Positions 1-6,802 are shown, counted from the stretch's first letter. The stretch: 7,631 nucleotides of DNA from Chloroflexota bacterium (GCA_003513015.1 DOTA01000440.1:1-7631), one strand, 5' to 3'. The notes: generated by a model from the letters alone, not told the origin. Made by a program: numbers and translations.

Positions 1-763
1 CGGGGTGATTGAGCACAACCTGGCAATCTTGGGTTTGTAAACGCGGATCAACGAAAATATAATCGAGGGTGCCGCGCCAATCGGGATCGGATTTGGGGTT
101 ACGCAGGCCCAATAAGGCGCCCACAGTGTGGCGGATTTTCACCCGTCTAGAATCCGGCAGGGGCGTAGGGCAGGTGTAATCAGGTTCGGTTTTGTGAACA
201 AAATTGTACGCTGAATCGAAATAGCGACGCATGCGTTCAATCGCGGGCGTGCCAGGCAAGCCGTTGAAATCGCCACAAACGATGACAGGGAAGTCGATCG
301 GTTGCGTATCGAGAAAGTCGAGCAGCAATTCAACCTGTTTCTGGCGTTGGGGCGAAACGCCCGGCTGCCAGAAAAAATGGCCGTTTACCAAAAGCAGTTC
401 GCGGCTTTCCAAGCGGAAGCGCGCCACCTGCGCCACCCGGTTTTGGGAGAGCAGATCGAGGCACTCATGCTGCTTGACTGGTAAACGGCTAAGGATGGCC
501 AGCCCTTCGCGGTGTGCGAACACCCCGGTTTTGGGGCAAAGCAAAACATCATAAGGCACTTGTTTTTCGGGGTTTGCGCGGCGTTGGTTGAGTTGTTCGG
601 CGATCCAATGGGCATTGCTGCCCCCTCGCTGCAAACTCACTTCTTGCAAGGCGATCAGGTCTGGGTTGAGTTCAATTATCTGTTCAACCAGCAGCGGGCC
701 ACGCACTTCCCAAAAAGTAAGATCATTCAGGATATTGATGGTTACAAGAGAAAATTCAATCAC
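1..763 (-). CDS. Endonuclease/exonuclease/phosphatase (EEP) family protein, C-terminus cut by the window edge
   Basis: The minus-strand frame is open from a GTG at 763 to the left edge, giving 254 visible residues without a stop. In this fold, metal-dependent hydrolases cleave phosphodiester or phosphomonoester bonds. Visible signatures in order: TINILND near residues 8-14, LQEV with the metal-ligand Glu41, NGHFFWQPG at 127-135 with His129, CGDFNGLPGTPA at 163-174 with Asp165 and Asn167, and LDYIFVD at 233-239. The final SDH motif expected of the family would lie just outside the window. The GTG start is fixed by elimination: a TAA stop lies 14 codons upstream and no other usable start codon follows it. 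The ribosome site is weak. There is no signal peptide or membrane segment, so the enzyme is probably cytoplasmic. The substrate (DNA, RNA, lipid or sugar phosphate) cannot be told from this sequence. It is probably functionally separate from the transporter upstream. Confidence 0.9.
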   Translation of the reverse strand, partial: MIEFSLVTINILNDLTFWEVRGPLLVEQIIELNPDLIALQEVSLQRGGSNAHWIAEQLNQRRANPEKQVPYDVLLCPKTGVFAHREGLAILSRLPVKQHECLDLLSQNRVAQVARFRLESRELLLVNGHFFWQPGVSPQRQKQVELLLDFLDTQPIDFPVIVCGDFNGLPGTPAIERMRRYFDSAYNFVHKTEPDYTCPTPLPDSRRVKIRHTVGALLGLRNPKSDPDWRGTLDYIFVDPRLQTQDCQVVLNHP

Positions 764-805
764 AGTGAGATTCTTTTCATCGCTGGGTGGCTTGCCGTAT
801 CCTTA

Positions 806-834
806 AGTATACCCCAGCGGCGACCGCATAAAAT
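806..834 (-). promoter_or_regulatory. Weak promoter candidate for the EEP gene
   Basis: The 107-nt gap between the ATPase stop and the GTG start at 763 carries TATACT (811-806, minus strand), a good -10 hexamer about 43 nt upstream of the start codon. The hexamer 17 nt further upstream is ATTTTA (834-829), which is a poor -35. No convincing terminator hairpin was seen in this gap, so readthrough from the ATPase gene is equally possible. Confidence 0.22.
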
Positions 835-870
835 AAACAGACATTCAAAGTGCAGCCAGCCGGCCTTGCA

Positions 871-2439
871 TCAGGCTATCTCAGATTCTTCTTTTACCCC
901 AGCCATCAGCAAACCGAGTTGTTCGGGTGTGGCCTCGCCGCGTTTCACGATTCCCATAATCTGGCCTTCGAAGATCACGGCAATCCGATCAGACATCGCT
1001 AAAATTTCATCCAAATCTTCCGAGATGAGCAAAATGGCGGTGCCAGCGGCACGCTGCTCTAATAATTGGGCGTGAACATATTCCGTTGCGCCAATATCCA
1101 GCCCGCGAGTGGGCTGCGCGGCGATAATGGCACGCGGCTTGCGAGAAAGTTCGCGGGCCAGCACCACTTTTTGGATGTTGCCACCCGAAAGGCTTTTCAC
1201 CGGGGTTTCGATAGAGGGTGTTTTCACCCGAAAAGCATGCACCAAGCCTTCGCTGTGAGAATCGATGGTCTTAAGCCGTAAAAATCCATTTTTGGAGTAG
1301 GGCATCTTCTGAAATTCGCGCAGAATCAGGTTTTCTGCCACGGTGAAATCACGGATCATGCCATCGCGCATGCGCTCCTCGGGGATGTAGGAGAGCATCA
1401 AATCGGTGATTACACCCGGGGATAGGTGGGTGATTTCGCGCCCTTCGAGGATTATCCGTCCCCGAGTGGCCGGACGTAGGCCGGTCGCCACCTCCGCCAG
1501 TTCGCGCTGTCCGTTACCGGAAACACCCGCAAGCCCCAAGATTTCGCCGGAGTGGACTTCCAGGTTCAGGCCGCGCAAAGCCGGGGTACCGCGGTCGCTA
1601 TTGCAAGCAATCTCTTCAAACACTAAACGCGGCTCCCCCGGTTTCATGGGAACCAGATCACGGGTCATGCTCACTTCGCGCCCCACCATCCAACTGGCGA
1701 GATCCGATTTGGTGGTAGCGGCAATCGAACGCGTGCCAATCATGCGGCCATCGCGCAAAACCGTTACCCGCTGGCAAATCTCAATGACTTCGTGCAGCTT
1801 GTGAGAAATAAAAATCAAGCCATGACCATCCTCGGTCATTTGGCGCATGATCACAAACAACTCGTCGACTTCCTGCGGGGTGAGCACGGCTGTAGGCTCA
1901 TCCAAAATTAGGAGGGCCGCCCCTCGATAGAGGGCCTTGATAATTTCGACGCGCTGTTGCTGCCCCACGGAGAGCTGCCAAACATAGGCATCAGGATCAA
2001 TTTTGAGGCCGTAAAAATCGGCCAATTCCAGAATGCGTTCCGAAACACGTTTGAGATCGGTGAGAGGGCCGCGGGTTGATGGCAATCCCAGGGCAACATT
2101 TTCGGACACTGTGAGGGTCTCGACCAGCATAAAGTGCTGGTGAATCATGCCAATCCCCAGGTTGATGGCATCCGTGGGGGAATTGAGCGTGATGGGTTGG
2201 CCGTTGAGCAGGATTTGGCCTTCGTCGGGATGGTACATGCCATACAAAACTTTCATCAAGGTACTTTTACCCGCGCCATTTTCACCCAAGAGGGCATGCA
2301 CTTCACCCGCTTTGACATCGAAATCAACCGAATCATTGGCGAGCACGCCAGGGAAGCGCTTGGTGATGCCACTCATCTCCAGGGTGTCGATGCGGGTTTG
2401 ACCTGAGGGAAGCGTATTGTTAGCGGTCACAGCTACCAT
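871..2439 (-). CDS. Fused two-domain ABC transporter ATPase of the BMP/simple-sugar importer type
   Basis: This 522-residue protein has two ATP-binding domains in one chain, the usual build and length for the RbsA/MglA/NupO group (COG3845-like). The first domain is complete: Walker A GENGAGKST at 52-60, Q-loop region MIHQHF at 98-103, signature LSVGQQQR at 156-163, Walker B LLILDEPT around 176-183 with catalytic Glu181, and switch His213. The second domain is degenerate: GVSGNGQR at 305-312 replaces Walker A, the signature LSGGNIQK at 417-424 is kept, AQPT at 441-444 replaces DEPT, and Glu474 stands where the switch His should be. This one-active-site pattern is normal for the group. It energises import through the neighbouring permeases at the inner face of the membrane. 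The ATG at 2439 has only a weak ribosome site; an in-frame ATG 21 codons later is possible but less likely. Confidence 0.96.
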   Translation of the reverse strand: MVAVTANNTLPSGQTRIDTLEMSGITKRFPGVLANDSVDFDVKAGEVHALLGENGAGKSTLMKVLYGMYHPDEGQILLNGQPITLNSPTDAINLGIGMIHQHFMLVETLTVSENVALGLPSTRGPLTDLKRVSERILELADFYGLKIDPDAYVWQLSVGQQQRVEIIKALYRGAALLILDEPTAVLTPQEVDELFVIMRQMTEDGHGLIFISHKLHEVIEICQRVTVLRDGRMIGTRSIAATTKSDLASWMVGREVSMTRDLVPMKPGEPRLVFEEIACNSDRGTPALRGLNLEVHSGEILGLAGVSGNGQRELAEVATGLRPATRGRIILEGREITHLSPGVITDLMLSYIPEERMRDGMIRDFTVAENLILREFQKMPYSKNGFLRLKTIDSHSEGLVHAFRVKTPSIETPVKSLSGGNIQKVVLARELSRKPRAIIAAQPTRGLDIGATEYVHAQLLEQRAAGTAILLISEDLDEILAMSDRIAVIFEGQIMGIVKRGEATPEQLGLLMAGVKEESEIA

Positions 2440-2452
2440 CCTGTTTGAGAAA

Positions 2453-2483
2453 GGCCTGGCAGTCCTGGGAGAACTGCCAGGCC
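2453..2483 (-). terminator. Strong hairpin between the binding-protein and ATPase genes
   Basis: Minus-strand transcription passes through GGCCTGGCAG, an 11-nt loop and CTGCCAGGCC: a perfect 10-bp stem with eight G/C pairs, followed by TTTCTC. It lies 7 nt after the TAA of the lipoprotein gene and 13 nt before the ATG of the ATPase gene. The tract after the stem is a broken U run, so this may be a leaky terminator or an mRNA-stabilising stem rather than a full stop. Either would give more binding protein than ATPase, as known for other binding-protein operons. The hairpin is certain from the sequence; its effect is inferred. Confidence 0.6.
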
Positions 2484-2490
2484 ACCTACT

Positions 2491-3486
2491 TTATTTGCTG
2501 GGGAGCATAATTACAACGGAACCATCGATAATGCCTTTAACGGTTTCGTCTGCTTTGGCTTTTACATCCGCGGGGATCGAATAATCCGGGTTGTATTCCA
2601 TGACCAAACCGTCATTTTTGAGGGTCAGGGCATAGGATTTTCCACCGTAGGTACCATCGTTGATCAACTTGATCATATCGTTGAGCACCACTTCCCAGTG
2701 GTAGACCTGATTGGCAACTACAATGCTGGGAGCCAGGCTGGTTTGGGCGGATTGCGTACCGAACCAGAGCGCGCCGTTTTCTTTCGCCACGCCGATCGCG
2801 CCAACCACCATCTGCGCCGTGCCAGAAAGCGCGTCCGCACCGGCAGCAACGTGCGTGTTGGCGGCTTCAGAAGCCAGGGCGACATCCGAGAAAGAGCCAA
2901 TATAGTTCACATTGACTTGCACATTGGGATTGGTCGCACGCGCGCCAGAGACAAAACCATCAATATAGAGCTTGGCATCACCGGTTTCGATGGGCCCCAC
3001 CACGCCGACCACACCGCTCTTTGAGAGGCTGGCCGCCAGCACGCCATTAACATAACCGCCTTCTTCGGCACGGGCTTCATAAGCGAAGATATTGGGCTGT
3101 CCGAAGGTATCGACGGTGGTACCCCAGGCAAAGGCCGTTTCTGGGAAATCGGGGGCGATCTCTTGCAAGGAGGAGCCATACTGTGAGCCGTGGGCAATGA
3201 TCAGGTCAAATCCCTGGGTAGCGTAATCACGGATGGCGGCGGCGGCATCGTCCACCACAAACATATTTTCCGAGTAGACGATCTGGAAGTTCGCTTCGCC
3301 ACCTTTCTCAGCCTGGACTTTGAGCAGGGCATCGTACATGCTTTGGCTAAAGGCCAGATCCTTGATGGAACTGGGCATCACTACGGCTACTTTGAAAGTG
3401 CCGCCACCCGCTTTCTCGCCACCGGAACCGCAGGCGGTCAAAACAAGCGCCAGAATCACAAACAAAACCAACAATTTACTCTTCAT
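2491..3486 (-). CDS. BMP-family (PnrA-like) ABC transporter substrate-binding lipoprotein
   Basis: This is a 331-residue extracytoplasmic solute-binding protein. It begins with two lysines, a hydrophobic stretch (residues 5-16) and the lipobox LTAC, with lipidation expected on Cys19 and a short Gly/Ser/Lys linker to about residue 30. The mature part follows the BMP fold: FKVAVVMPS at 31-39, a ligand-loop region with Asp43 and FSQS at 46-49, IIAHGSQYG at 96-104, EEGGYVNGVLA at 141-151, VVGVVGP at 159-165, GTAQMVVGAI at 222-231 and FGTQSAQTSLAP at 242-253. Characterised relatives (PnrA, NupN) bind purine or other nucleosides, but the 242-253 segment lacks the acidic residue often seen there in nucleoside binders, so the ligand is left open. 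The start is well supported by AAAGGAGAT ending 4 nt before the ATG. The gene sits downstream of two permease pairs and upstream of the ATPase. Confidence 0.95.
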   Translation of the reverse strand: MKSKLLVLFVILALVLTACGSGGEKAGGGTFKVAVVMPSSIKDLAFSQSMYDALLKVQAEKGGEANFQIVYSENMFVVDDAAAAIRDYATQGFDLIIAHGSQYGSSLQEIAPDFPETAFAWGTTVDTFGQPNIFAYEARAEEGGYVNGVLAASLSKSGVVGVVGPIETGDAKLYIDGFVSGARATNPNVQVNVNYIGSFSDVALASEAANTHVAAGADALSGTAQMVVGAIGVAKENGALWFGTQSAQTSLAPSIVVANQVYHWEVVLNDMIKLINDGTYGGKSYALTLKNDGLVMEYNPDYSIPADVKAKADETVKGIIDGSVVIMLPSK

Positions 3487-3490
3487 TTCT

Positions 3491-3499
3491 ATCTCCTTT
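3491..3499 (-). promoter_or_regulatory. Ribosome binding site of the binding-protein gene
   Basis: AAAGGAGAT on the minus strand contains the core AGGAG (3497-3493), 6 nt before the ATG at 3486. It is among the strongest ribosome sites in the window and fits high-level synthesis of the binding protein. Confidence 0.85.
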
Positions 3500-3538
3500 T
3501 ATTTCAACTACGCAAATTGGGATCAATAAAACGATTTA

Positions 3539-3628
3539 TTGTAAATATTCAGCACACCGAACTCATTGAAGGGTGCGGTATATCGCGGCCTTCTACAAGC
3601 TCAAGAAACTTGGCCAGAATATTTACAA
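3539..3628. repeat. Perfect 12-bp inverted repeat upstream of the binding-protein gene
   Basis: TTGTAAATATTC at 3539-3550 and its exact reverse complement GAATATTTACAA at 3617-3628 face each other across 66 nt. Neither arm extends cleanly: the next bases outward and inward mismatch. The right arm overlaps the -10 of the candidate promoter, while the left arm lies in the expected 5' leader, about 53 nt upstream of the ATG. Inside the loop is a smaller imperfect hairpin, with GAAGG pairing CCTTC around GCG-ATATAC-CGC on the minus strand. It could be a two-site operator that loops DNA or the closing stem of a leader RNA. Confidence 0.85.
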
Positions 3629-3655
3629 CATATCCTGGTTTTCGAAAGTTTTCAA
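3627..3655 (-). promoter_or_regulatory. Candidate sigma-70-type promoter for the binding-protein and ATPase genes
   Basis: On the minus strand TTGAAA (3655-3650) and TATGTT (3632-3627) are separated by exactly 17 nt, matching 5/6 and 4/6 of the usual -35 and -10 hexamers. The spacer contains the palindrome TTTCGAAA (3640-3647). A start of transcription near 3620 would give a leader of about 130 nt. The match is moderate and the region is AT-rich, so chance similarity is possible. Confidence 0.4.
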
Positions 3656-3675
3656 GGCAAATTTAATTTGGATCG

Positions 3676-3684
3676 CACCTCCTT
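3676..3684 (-). promoter_or_regulatory. Orphan perfect Shine-Dalgarno sequence after permease B
   Basis: AAGGAGGTG, fully complementary to the usual 16S rRNA 3' end, begins 1 nt after the TAA of permease B on the minus strand. No ATG, GTG or TTG stands at the usual distance. The nearest reading frames (GTG within the motif, TTG further on) stop within nine codons. It may be the remains of a coupled start for a gene once located here, or a chance match. Confidence 0.4.
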
Positions 3685-3685
3685 G

Positions 3686-4618
3686 TTACTCTGATCTAGT
3701 AAATGGTTTGGTTAATGCAGAGGGGGCTCTCACCCTGGAAACGGTTAACACTAACACCAGAATGGTGAGAATATAGGGCATCATGATGGCGATATCGGAG
3801 GGGATGGGAATATTCAAGACCTGAATCCAGAGTTGCAGCGAATTTATCAGGCTGAACAACAAAGCCCCGCCCAAAACGCCCCAGGGACGCCAGCCCCCAA
3901 AATAAACCAGGGCTACGGCGATAAACCCGAGGCCGCTGGTCATATTTTGCTGGAAAACGTTGAGCAACGCGGTGGAAAGGGAGGCCCCCGCGATCCCGGA
4001 GAGGGTTCCACCCAGGATGATTGTAAAATACCGGACACCCGCCACGCTGATCCCCAGAGAATCCGCGGCTTCAGGGTTTTCGCCCACGGAGCGAATTTTC
4101 AGGCCCAGGGTGGTTTTATTAAGCACGAACCAGGCCAAAGGCACGAGCAAGTACGCTCCATAAACGAGGATATTATGGTTGAAGAAGATTTCCCCTAAAA
4201 CTGGGATATTCGTCAAACCAGGGATCACAAGCTTAGGAAATCCTTTCACGGTTTGCACGGATCCCATTAACTTTTGAAAGAGCAAATCGCTCAACCCCAG
4301 ACCGAAGAGATAAAAACCGATCCCGCTGATGCCCTGTTCGGCCTGTAAATTGACAGTAACATAAGCCATTCCCAGGCCCATCAGCGCGCCTACAAAGGCT
4401 GCAGCCAAAATCCCCAACCATAAATTCCCGGTCATCAGAGAAACATAAAAGGCGGCGAAGGCCCCCAACAACATCTGGCCTTCCACCCCCAGGTTGAGCA
4501 CGCCGCTGCGCTGACCGAAGGTTTCGCCGATGGCCGCATACAAATAGGGTGTCGCCAAACGGATGCCGGAGGCCAGAATGCCGATCAGAACGGTCGCAGT
4601 AAATAGTTCGGAAATCAT
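3686..4618 (-). CDS. BMP-type ABC transporter permease, second-subunit type (permease B)
   Basis: This 310-residue, strongly hydrophobic inner-membrane protein belongs to the LivH/RbsC-like permease family (BPD_transp_2) and is comparable to NupQ/YufQ. Several membrane helices are visible, for example about 5-30, 50-85, 100-115, 150-167, 197-220, 230-262 and 277-294. Family motifs include SGVLNLGVEGQMLLGA at 38-53 and the cytoplasmic ATPase-contact segment VGENPEAADSLGIS at 178-191. It ends in RAPSALTKPFTRSE, a tail style shared with the other second-type permease in the window. The ATG at 4618 overlaps the TGA of permease A (ATGA), and its ribosome site GGAGGT (4630-4625) lies inside the end of permease A, so the two are probably translated in a coupled way and form a heterodimer. 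The substrate is not readable from this sequence. Confidence 0.94.
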   Translation of the reverse strand: MISELFTATVLIGILASGIRLATPYLYAAIGETFGQRSGVLNLGVEGQMLLGAFAAFYVSLMTGNLWLGILAAAFVGALMGLGMAYVTVNLQAEQGISGIGFYLFGLGLSDLLFQKLMGSVQTVKGFPKLVIPGLTNIPVLGEIFFNHNILVYGAYLLVPLAWFVLNKTTLGLKIRSVGENPEAADSLGISVAGVRYFTIILGGTLSGIAGASLSTALLNVFQQNMTSGLGFIAVALVYFGGWRPWGVLGGALLFSLINSLQLWIQVLNIPIPSDIAIMMPYILTILVLVLTVSRVRAPSALTKPFTRSE

Positions 4619-5775
4619 GCGACCACCTCCGTTTGAGCCGGGGAAGCGGCACCCGGTTCTTCGTCCGGTTCATCATCTTCTTCAATGCGGGCCTGCGCTA
4701 AGCGGCGACGCTGGCGTTTGCGCCGCCAATAATCGCTGCTGACCACAAAGACCACCACCAGGCCGTTTAGCGCAATCACCAAAGCGGAGGGAACCTGCAC
4801 CACGCGCTGCATTTTGTTGGCTCCTACCAAGAGCGCGCCAAACAAGATCGAGGCCGGGATCGTACCCAGGGGATGCAACTGCCCAAACAAGGCGGCCACA
4901 ATCCCATTGAAACCGGCGCTGCCGGTGAACCCCGAAGCCGAGCCATCCGTAATCATGCGGTAGTTGACCCCGTAAACCTGGATGGCTCCAGCCAGCCCGG
5001 CAAAAGCACCGCTGAGTAATAAAGCCAACACTATCTGACGTTTGACGTTGATTCCGGCATAGCGTGAAGCATCCGGGTTTTTGCCGACGGCGCGGATGCG
5101 ATAACCCAGGGTAGTGCGCCAAAGCAGGATATAAACGAGAAAGGCCAAAACCACGGCGATCAAAAATCCCAGATGCAGTCGGGTGGGCATCCAGCGCGGC
5201 AAACGAAAAGCATCGAGCAACCGCGCCGTTTGTGGAATTTTCGAAGCCAATTGGGCTTGAGATGGATCAATCATGGGACCGCGCAACAAAAAGTTCATCA
5301 ACTGCACGGCGATGGCATTCATCATCACGGTGGTAAGAATTTCATTCACTCCAAAGTAAGCCTTCAAATAACCGGCAATCCCTCCCCAAAGCGCGCCGCC
5401 CACAAAACCCATCAGCAAAGCCAGGACGATCACAAACCAGCCGGGCAAGTCAGTAAACATCAAGCCCATCTGGGTAGCCAGTAACGCCCCAATAATCATC
5501 TGCCCCTCACCACCGATATTGATCACCGAACCGCGGAAAGAAATACAAATGCCCAAACCTACCAACAGCAGCGGCGTGGCCTTCACCAAGGTTTCAGCGA
5601 TGGAATTACCGCTGCCAAAGGCTCCTTCGAACATCGCCCCATAAGCCACGAAGGGGTTGACTTTCAGCAGGAGCAGCATCACCGCACCCACACCCAAAGC
5701 CGCCAGCGTGGCGAAGACCGGCAACATCACATCAATCAGGCGAGAGAACCATTCTTGCTTAAAAATGTTTTGCAT
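4615..5775 (-). CDS. BMP-type ABC transporter permease, first-subunit type (permease A), with a charged C-terminal tail
   Basis: This 386-residue membrane protein of the LivH/RbsC-like family is comparable to NupP/YufP. Visible motifs: NIGGEGQMIIGALLA at 86-100, FGVNEILTTVMMN at 141-153, the ATPase-contact segment AVGKNPDASRYAGIN at 229-243, SGAFAGLAGAIQVYG at 255-269 and GFNGIVAALFGQLHPLG at 288-304. Helices extend to about residue 347. Then comes a tail absent from permease A': a basic cluster RRKRQRRR (351-358) followed by the acidic EEDDEPDEEP (365-374). The start is limited to an ATG at 5775 or a GTG at 5781, since a TGA stop lies directly before the GTG; I prefer the ATG. The ribosome site is weak. 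It overlaps permease B by 4 nt and likely pairs with it. Confidence 0.93.
   Translation of the reverse strand: MQNIFKQEWFSRLIDVMLPVFATLAALGVGAVMLLLLKVNPFVAYGAMFEGAFGSGNSIAETLVKATPLLLVGLGICISFRGSVINIGGEGQMIIGALLATQMGLMFTDLPGWFVIVLALLMGFVGGALWGGIAGYLKAYFGVNEILTTVMMNAIAVQLMNFLLRGPMIDPSQAQLASKIPQTARLLDAFRLPRWMPTRLHLGFLIAVVLAFLVYILLWRTTLGYRIRAVGKNPDASRYAGINVKRQIVLALLLSGAFAGLAGAIQVYGVNYRMITDGSASGFTGSAGFNGIVAALFGQLHPLGTIPASILFGALLVGANKMQRVVQVPSALVIALNGLVVVFVVSSDYWRRKRQRRRLAQARIEEDDEPDEEPGAASPAQTEVVA
4625..4630 (-). promoter_or_regulatory. Ribosome binding site of permease B inside the permease A gene
   Basis: GGAGGT on the minus strand lies within the last codons of permease A, 6 nt before the permease B ATG at 4618. 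Together with the ATGA overlap it fixes the permease B start and indicates coupled translation. Confidence 0.8.
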
Positions 5776-5831
5776 CGTCACTCAGTCTATTCAGAAATCT
5801 TCAAACACAGGCCATAAATATAAAGACCCGC

Positions 5832-6800
5832 TTACAAACCTCGTTCTCCACGGATGTAAGGCTGCCCCAAAGCCGCGGGCGCACCCAAGCGCTTGCGCAC
5901 AGCCTCACGGGAACCGATCACCAATACGAAGATGGTAAAAGCATACGGCAGCATTTGCAGGAAAAATCCCCAATAGGGATTGTAATAAAAGGGATTATTG
6001 AATCCCAAAATCATGGCCGGCCCCTGAATATCCAAAATCAGGCGGCGCAGCGCCCCAAAAGCGTAAGAACCAAACATAGCCCGTACAGGGTCCCACTGGG
6101 CGAAGATCACCAAACCAACGGCGATCCAGCCTTGCCCGGCGGTGGTTAACTCGCTGAACCATCCCGGCGAAACCGCCAGACTGATCACAGCTCCCGCCAA
6201 ACCGGCCAGTGCGCCGCCCACAAAAACATAAAAATAACGCGTGCCATACACGCTAATCCCCAGCGAATCAGCCGCGGCAGGGTGCTCGCCCACCGCCCGT
6301 AGGTGCATTCCCGGGCGGGTGCGGTTGATGAAATACCATGTCAACGGCACGAACAGATACCCCACATATACCATGATGCTCTGGTCGGTGAAGAAAATCG
6401 GGCCTATCAGCGGGATTTTGGTGAGCAGCGGGATGGAAAAGTTGGGCAGCAACGAAATCGCCCCAGCTTTGCTGAGGCCCTCTCCCAAAACCAGGCTGAT
6501 TCCGGTTCCCAAAAAGGTGAGTGCTAACCCGCTGACCACCTGATCAGCTTGCAGCGTGATGGTGATGAAAGCGTGAATCTGGCTGAGCAGCCCGGCTGCC
6601 AGCATGGCAACCAGCAACCCCAACCACGGATTTCCGGTAGATACCGCCACACTGAAAGCACTCATGGCCCCCAGAAGCATCATGCCCTCCACGCCCAGGT
6701 TCATCACACCCGAACGCTCGGAAAAAATCTCGCCGATGGTAGCAAACAGTAAAACCGTCCCGGTGGCAACGCCAGCTTGTAGAATGATGATCAAATCCAT
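5832..6800 (-). CDS. BMP-type ABC transporter permease, second-subunit type (permease B')
   Basis: This 322-residue inner-membrane permease is a clear paralogue of permease B: the two align along their length from SGVMNLGVEGMMLLGA (30-45) through the ATPase-contact segment VGEHPAAADSLGIS (170-183) to a C-terminal tail of the form AP-AL--P--R. It differs in a longer region before the last helix, with the aromatic stretch NNPFYYNPYWGFF at 268-280, probably facing outside or the channel mouth. The ATG at 6800 follows the stop of permease A' by 2 nt, and GGAGGAGG in the end of A' serves as ribosome site, so A' and B' are probably a coupled pair. The gene ends with TAA and 50 nt then lead to permease A, with no clear terminator or promoter in that gap. 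The substrate is unknown; a nucleoside-like solute is the family-based guess. Confidence 0.94.
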   Translation of the reverse strand: MDLIIILQAGVATGTVLLFATIGEIFSERSGVMNLGVEGMMLLGAMSAFSVAVSTGNPWLGLLVAMLAAGLLSQIHAFITITLQADQVVSGLALTFLGTGISLVLGEGLSKAGAISLLPNFSIPLLTKIPLIGPIFFTDQSIMVYVGYLFVPLTWYFINRTRPGMHLRAVGEHPAAADSLGISVYGTRYFYVFVGGALAGLAGAVISLAVSPGWFSELTTAGQGWIAVGLVIFAQWDPVRAMFGSYAFGALRRLILDIQGPAMILGFNNPFYYNPYWGFFLQMLPYAFTIFVLVIGSREAVRKRLGAPAALGQPYIRGERGL

Positions 6801-6802
6801 AG

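Noticed and set aside
139..615. Possible frameshifted or broken EEP gene, suggested by several short minus-strand frames
   Set aside because: Reading the minus strand codon by codon from the GTG at 763 gives one uninterrupted frame with all family motifs, so the short frames are in other registers and the gene is intact as far as seen.
764..870. Possible terminator after the ATPase gene around the GCCGGC palindrome (858-863)
   Set aside because: The surrounding bases do not form a stable longer stem and no T run follows on the minus strand.
512..1075. Long plus-strand open frame (187 codons) across the EEP gene end and the ATPase gene end
   Set aside because: It is antisense to two well-supported genes, has no recognisable protein motif, and its composition is that of a shadow frame.
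3190..3666. Plus-strand open frame of 158 codons across the lipoprotein gene start and the intergenic region
   Set aside because: It reads antisense through the signal peptide, ribosome site and candidate promoter of a convincing gene, and the translation resembles no family I know.
3487..3685. Purine or other known riboswitch before the lipoprotein gene
   Set aside because: The conserved loop and junction sequences of the purine class are not present, and I recognise no other known riboswitch core. The structured potential is reported only as an inverted repeat.
3669..3685. Plus-strand resemblance to the 16S rRNA 3' end (GGATCGCACCTCCTT)
   Set aside because: This is simply the complement of the orphan Shine-Dalgarno sequence with an extra base; no other rRNA sequence surrounds it.
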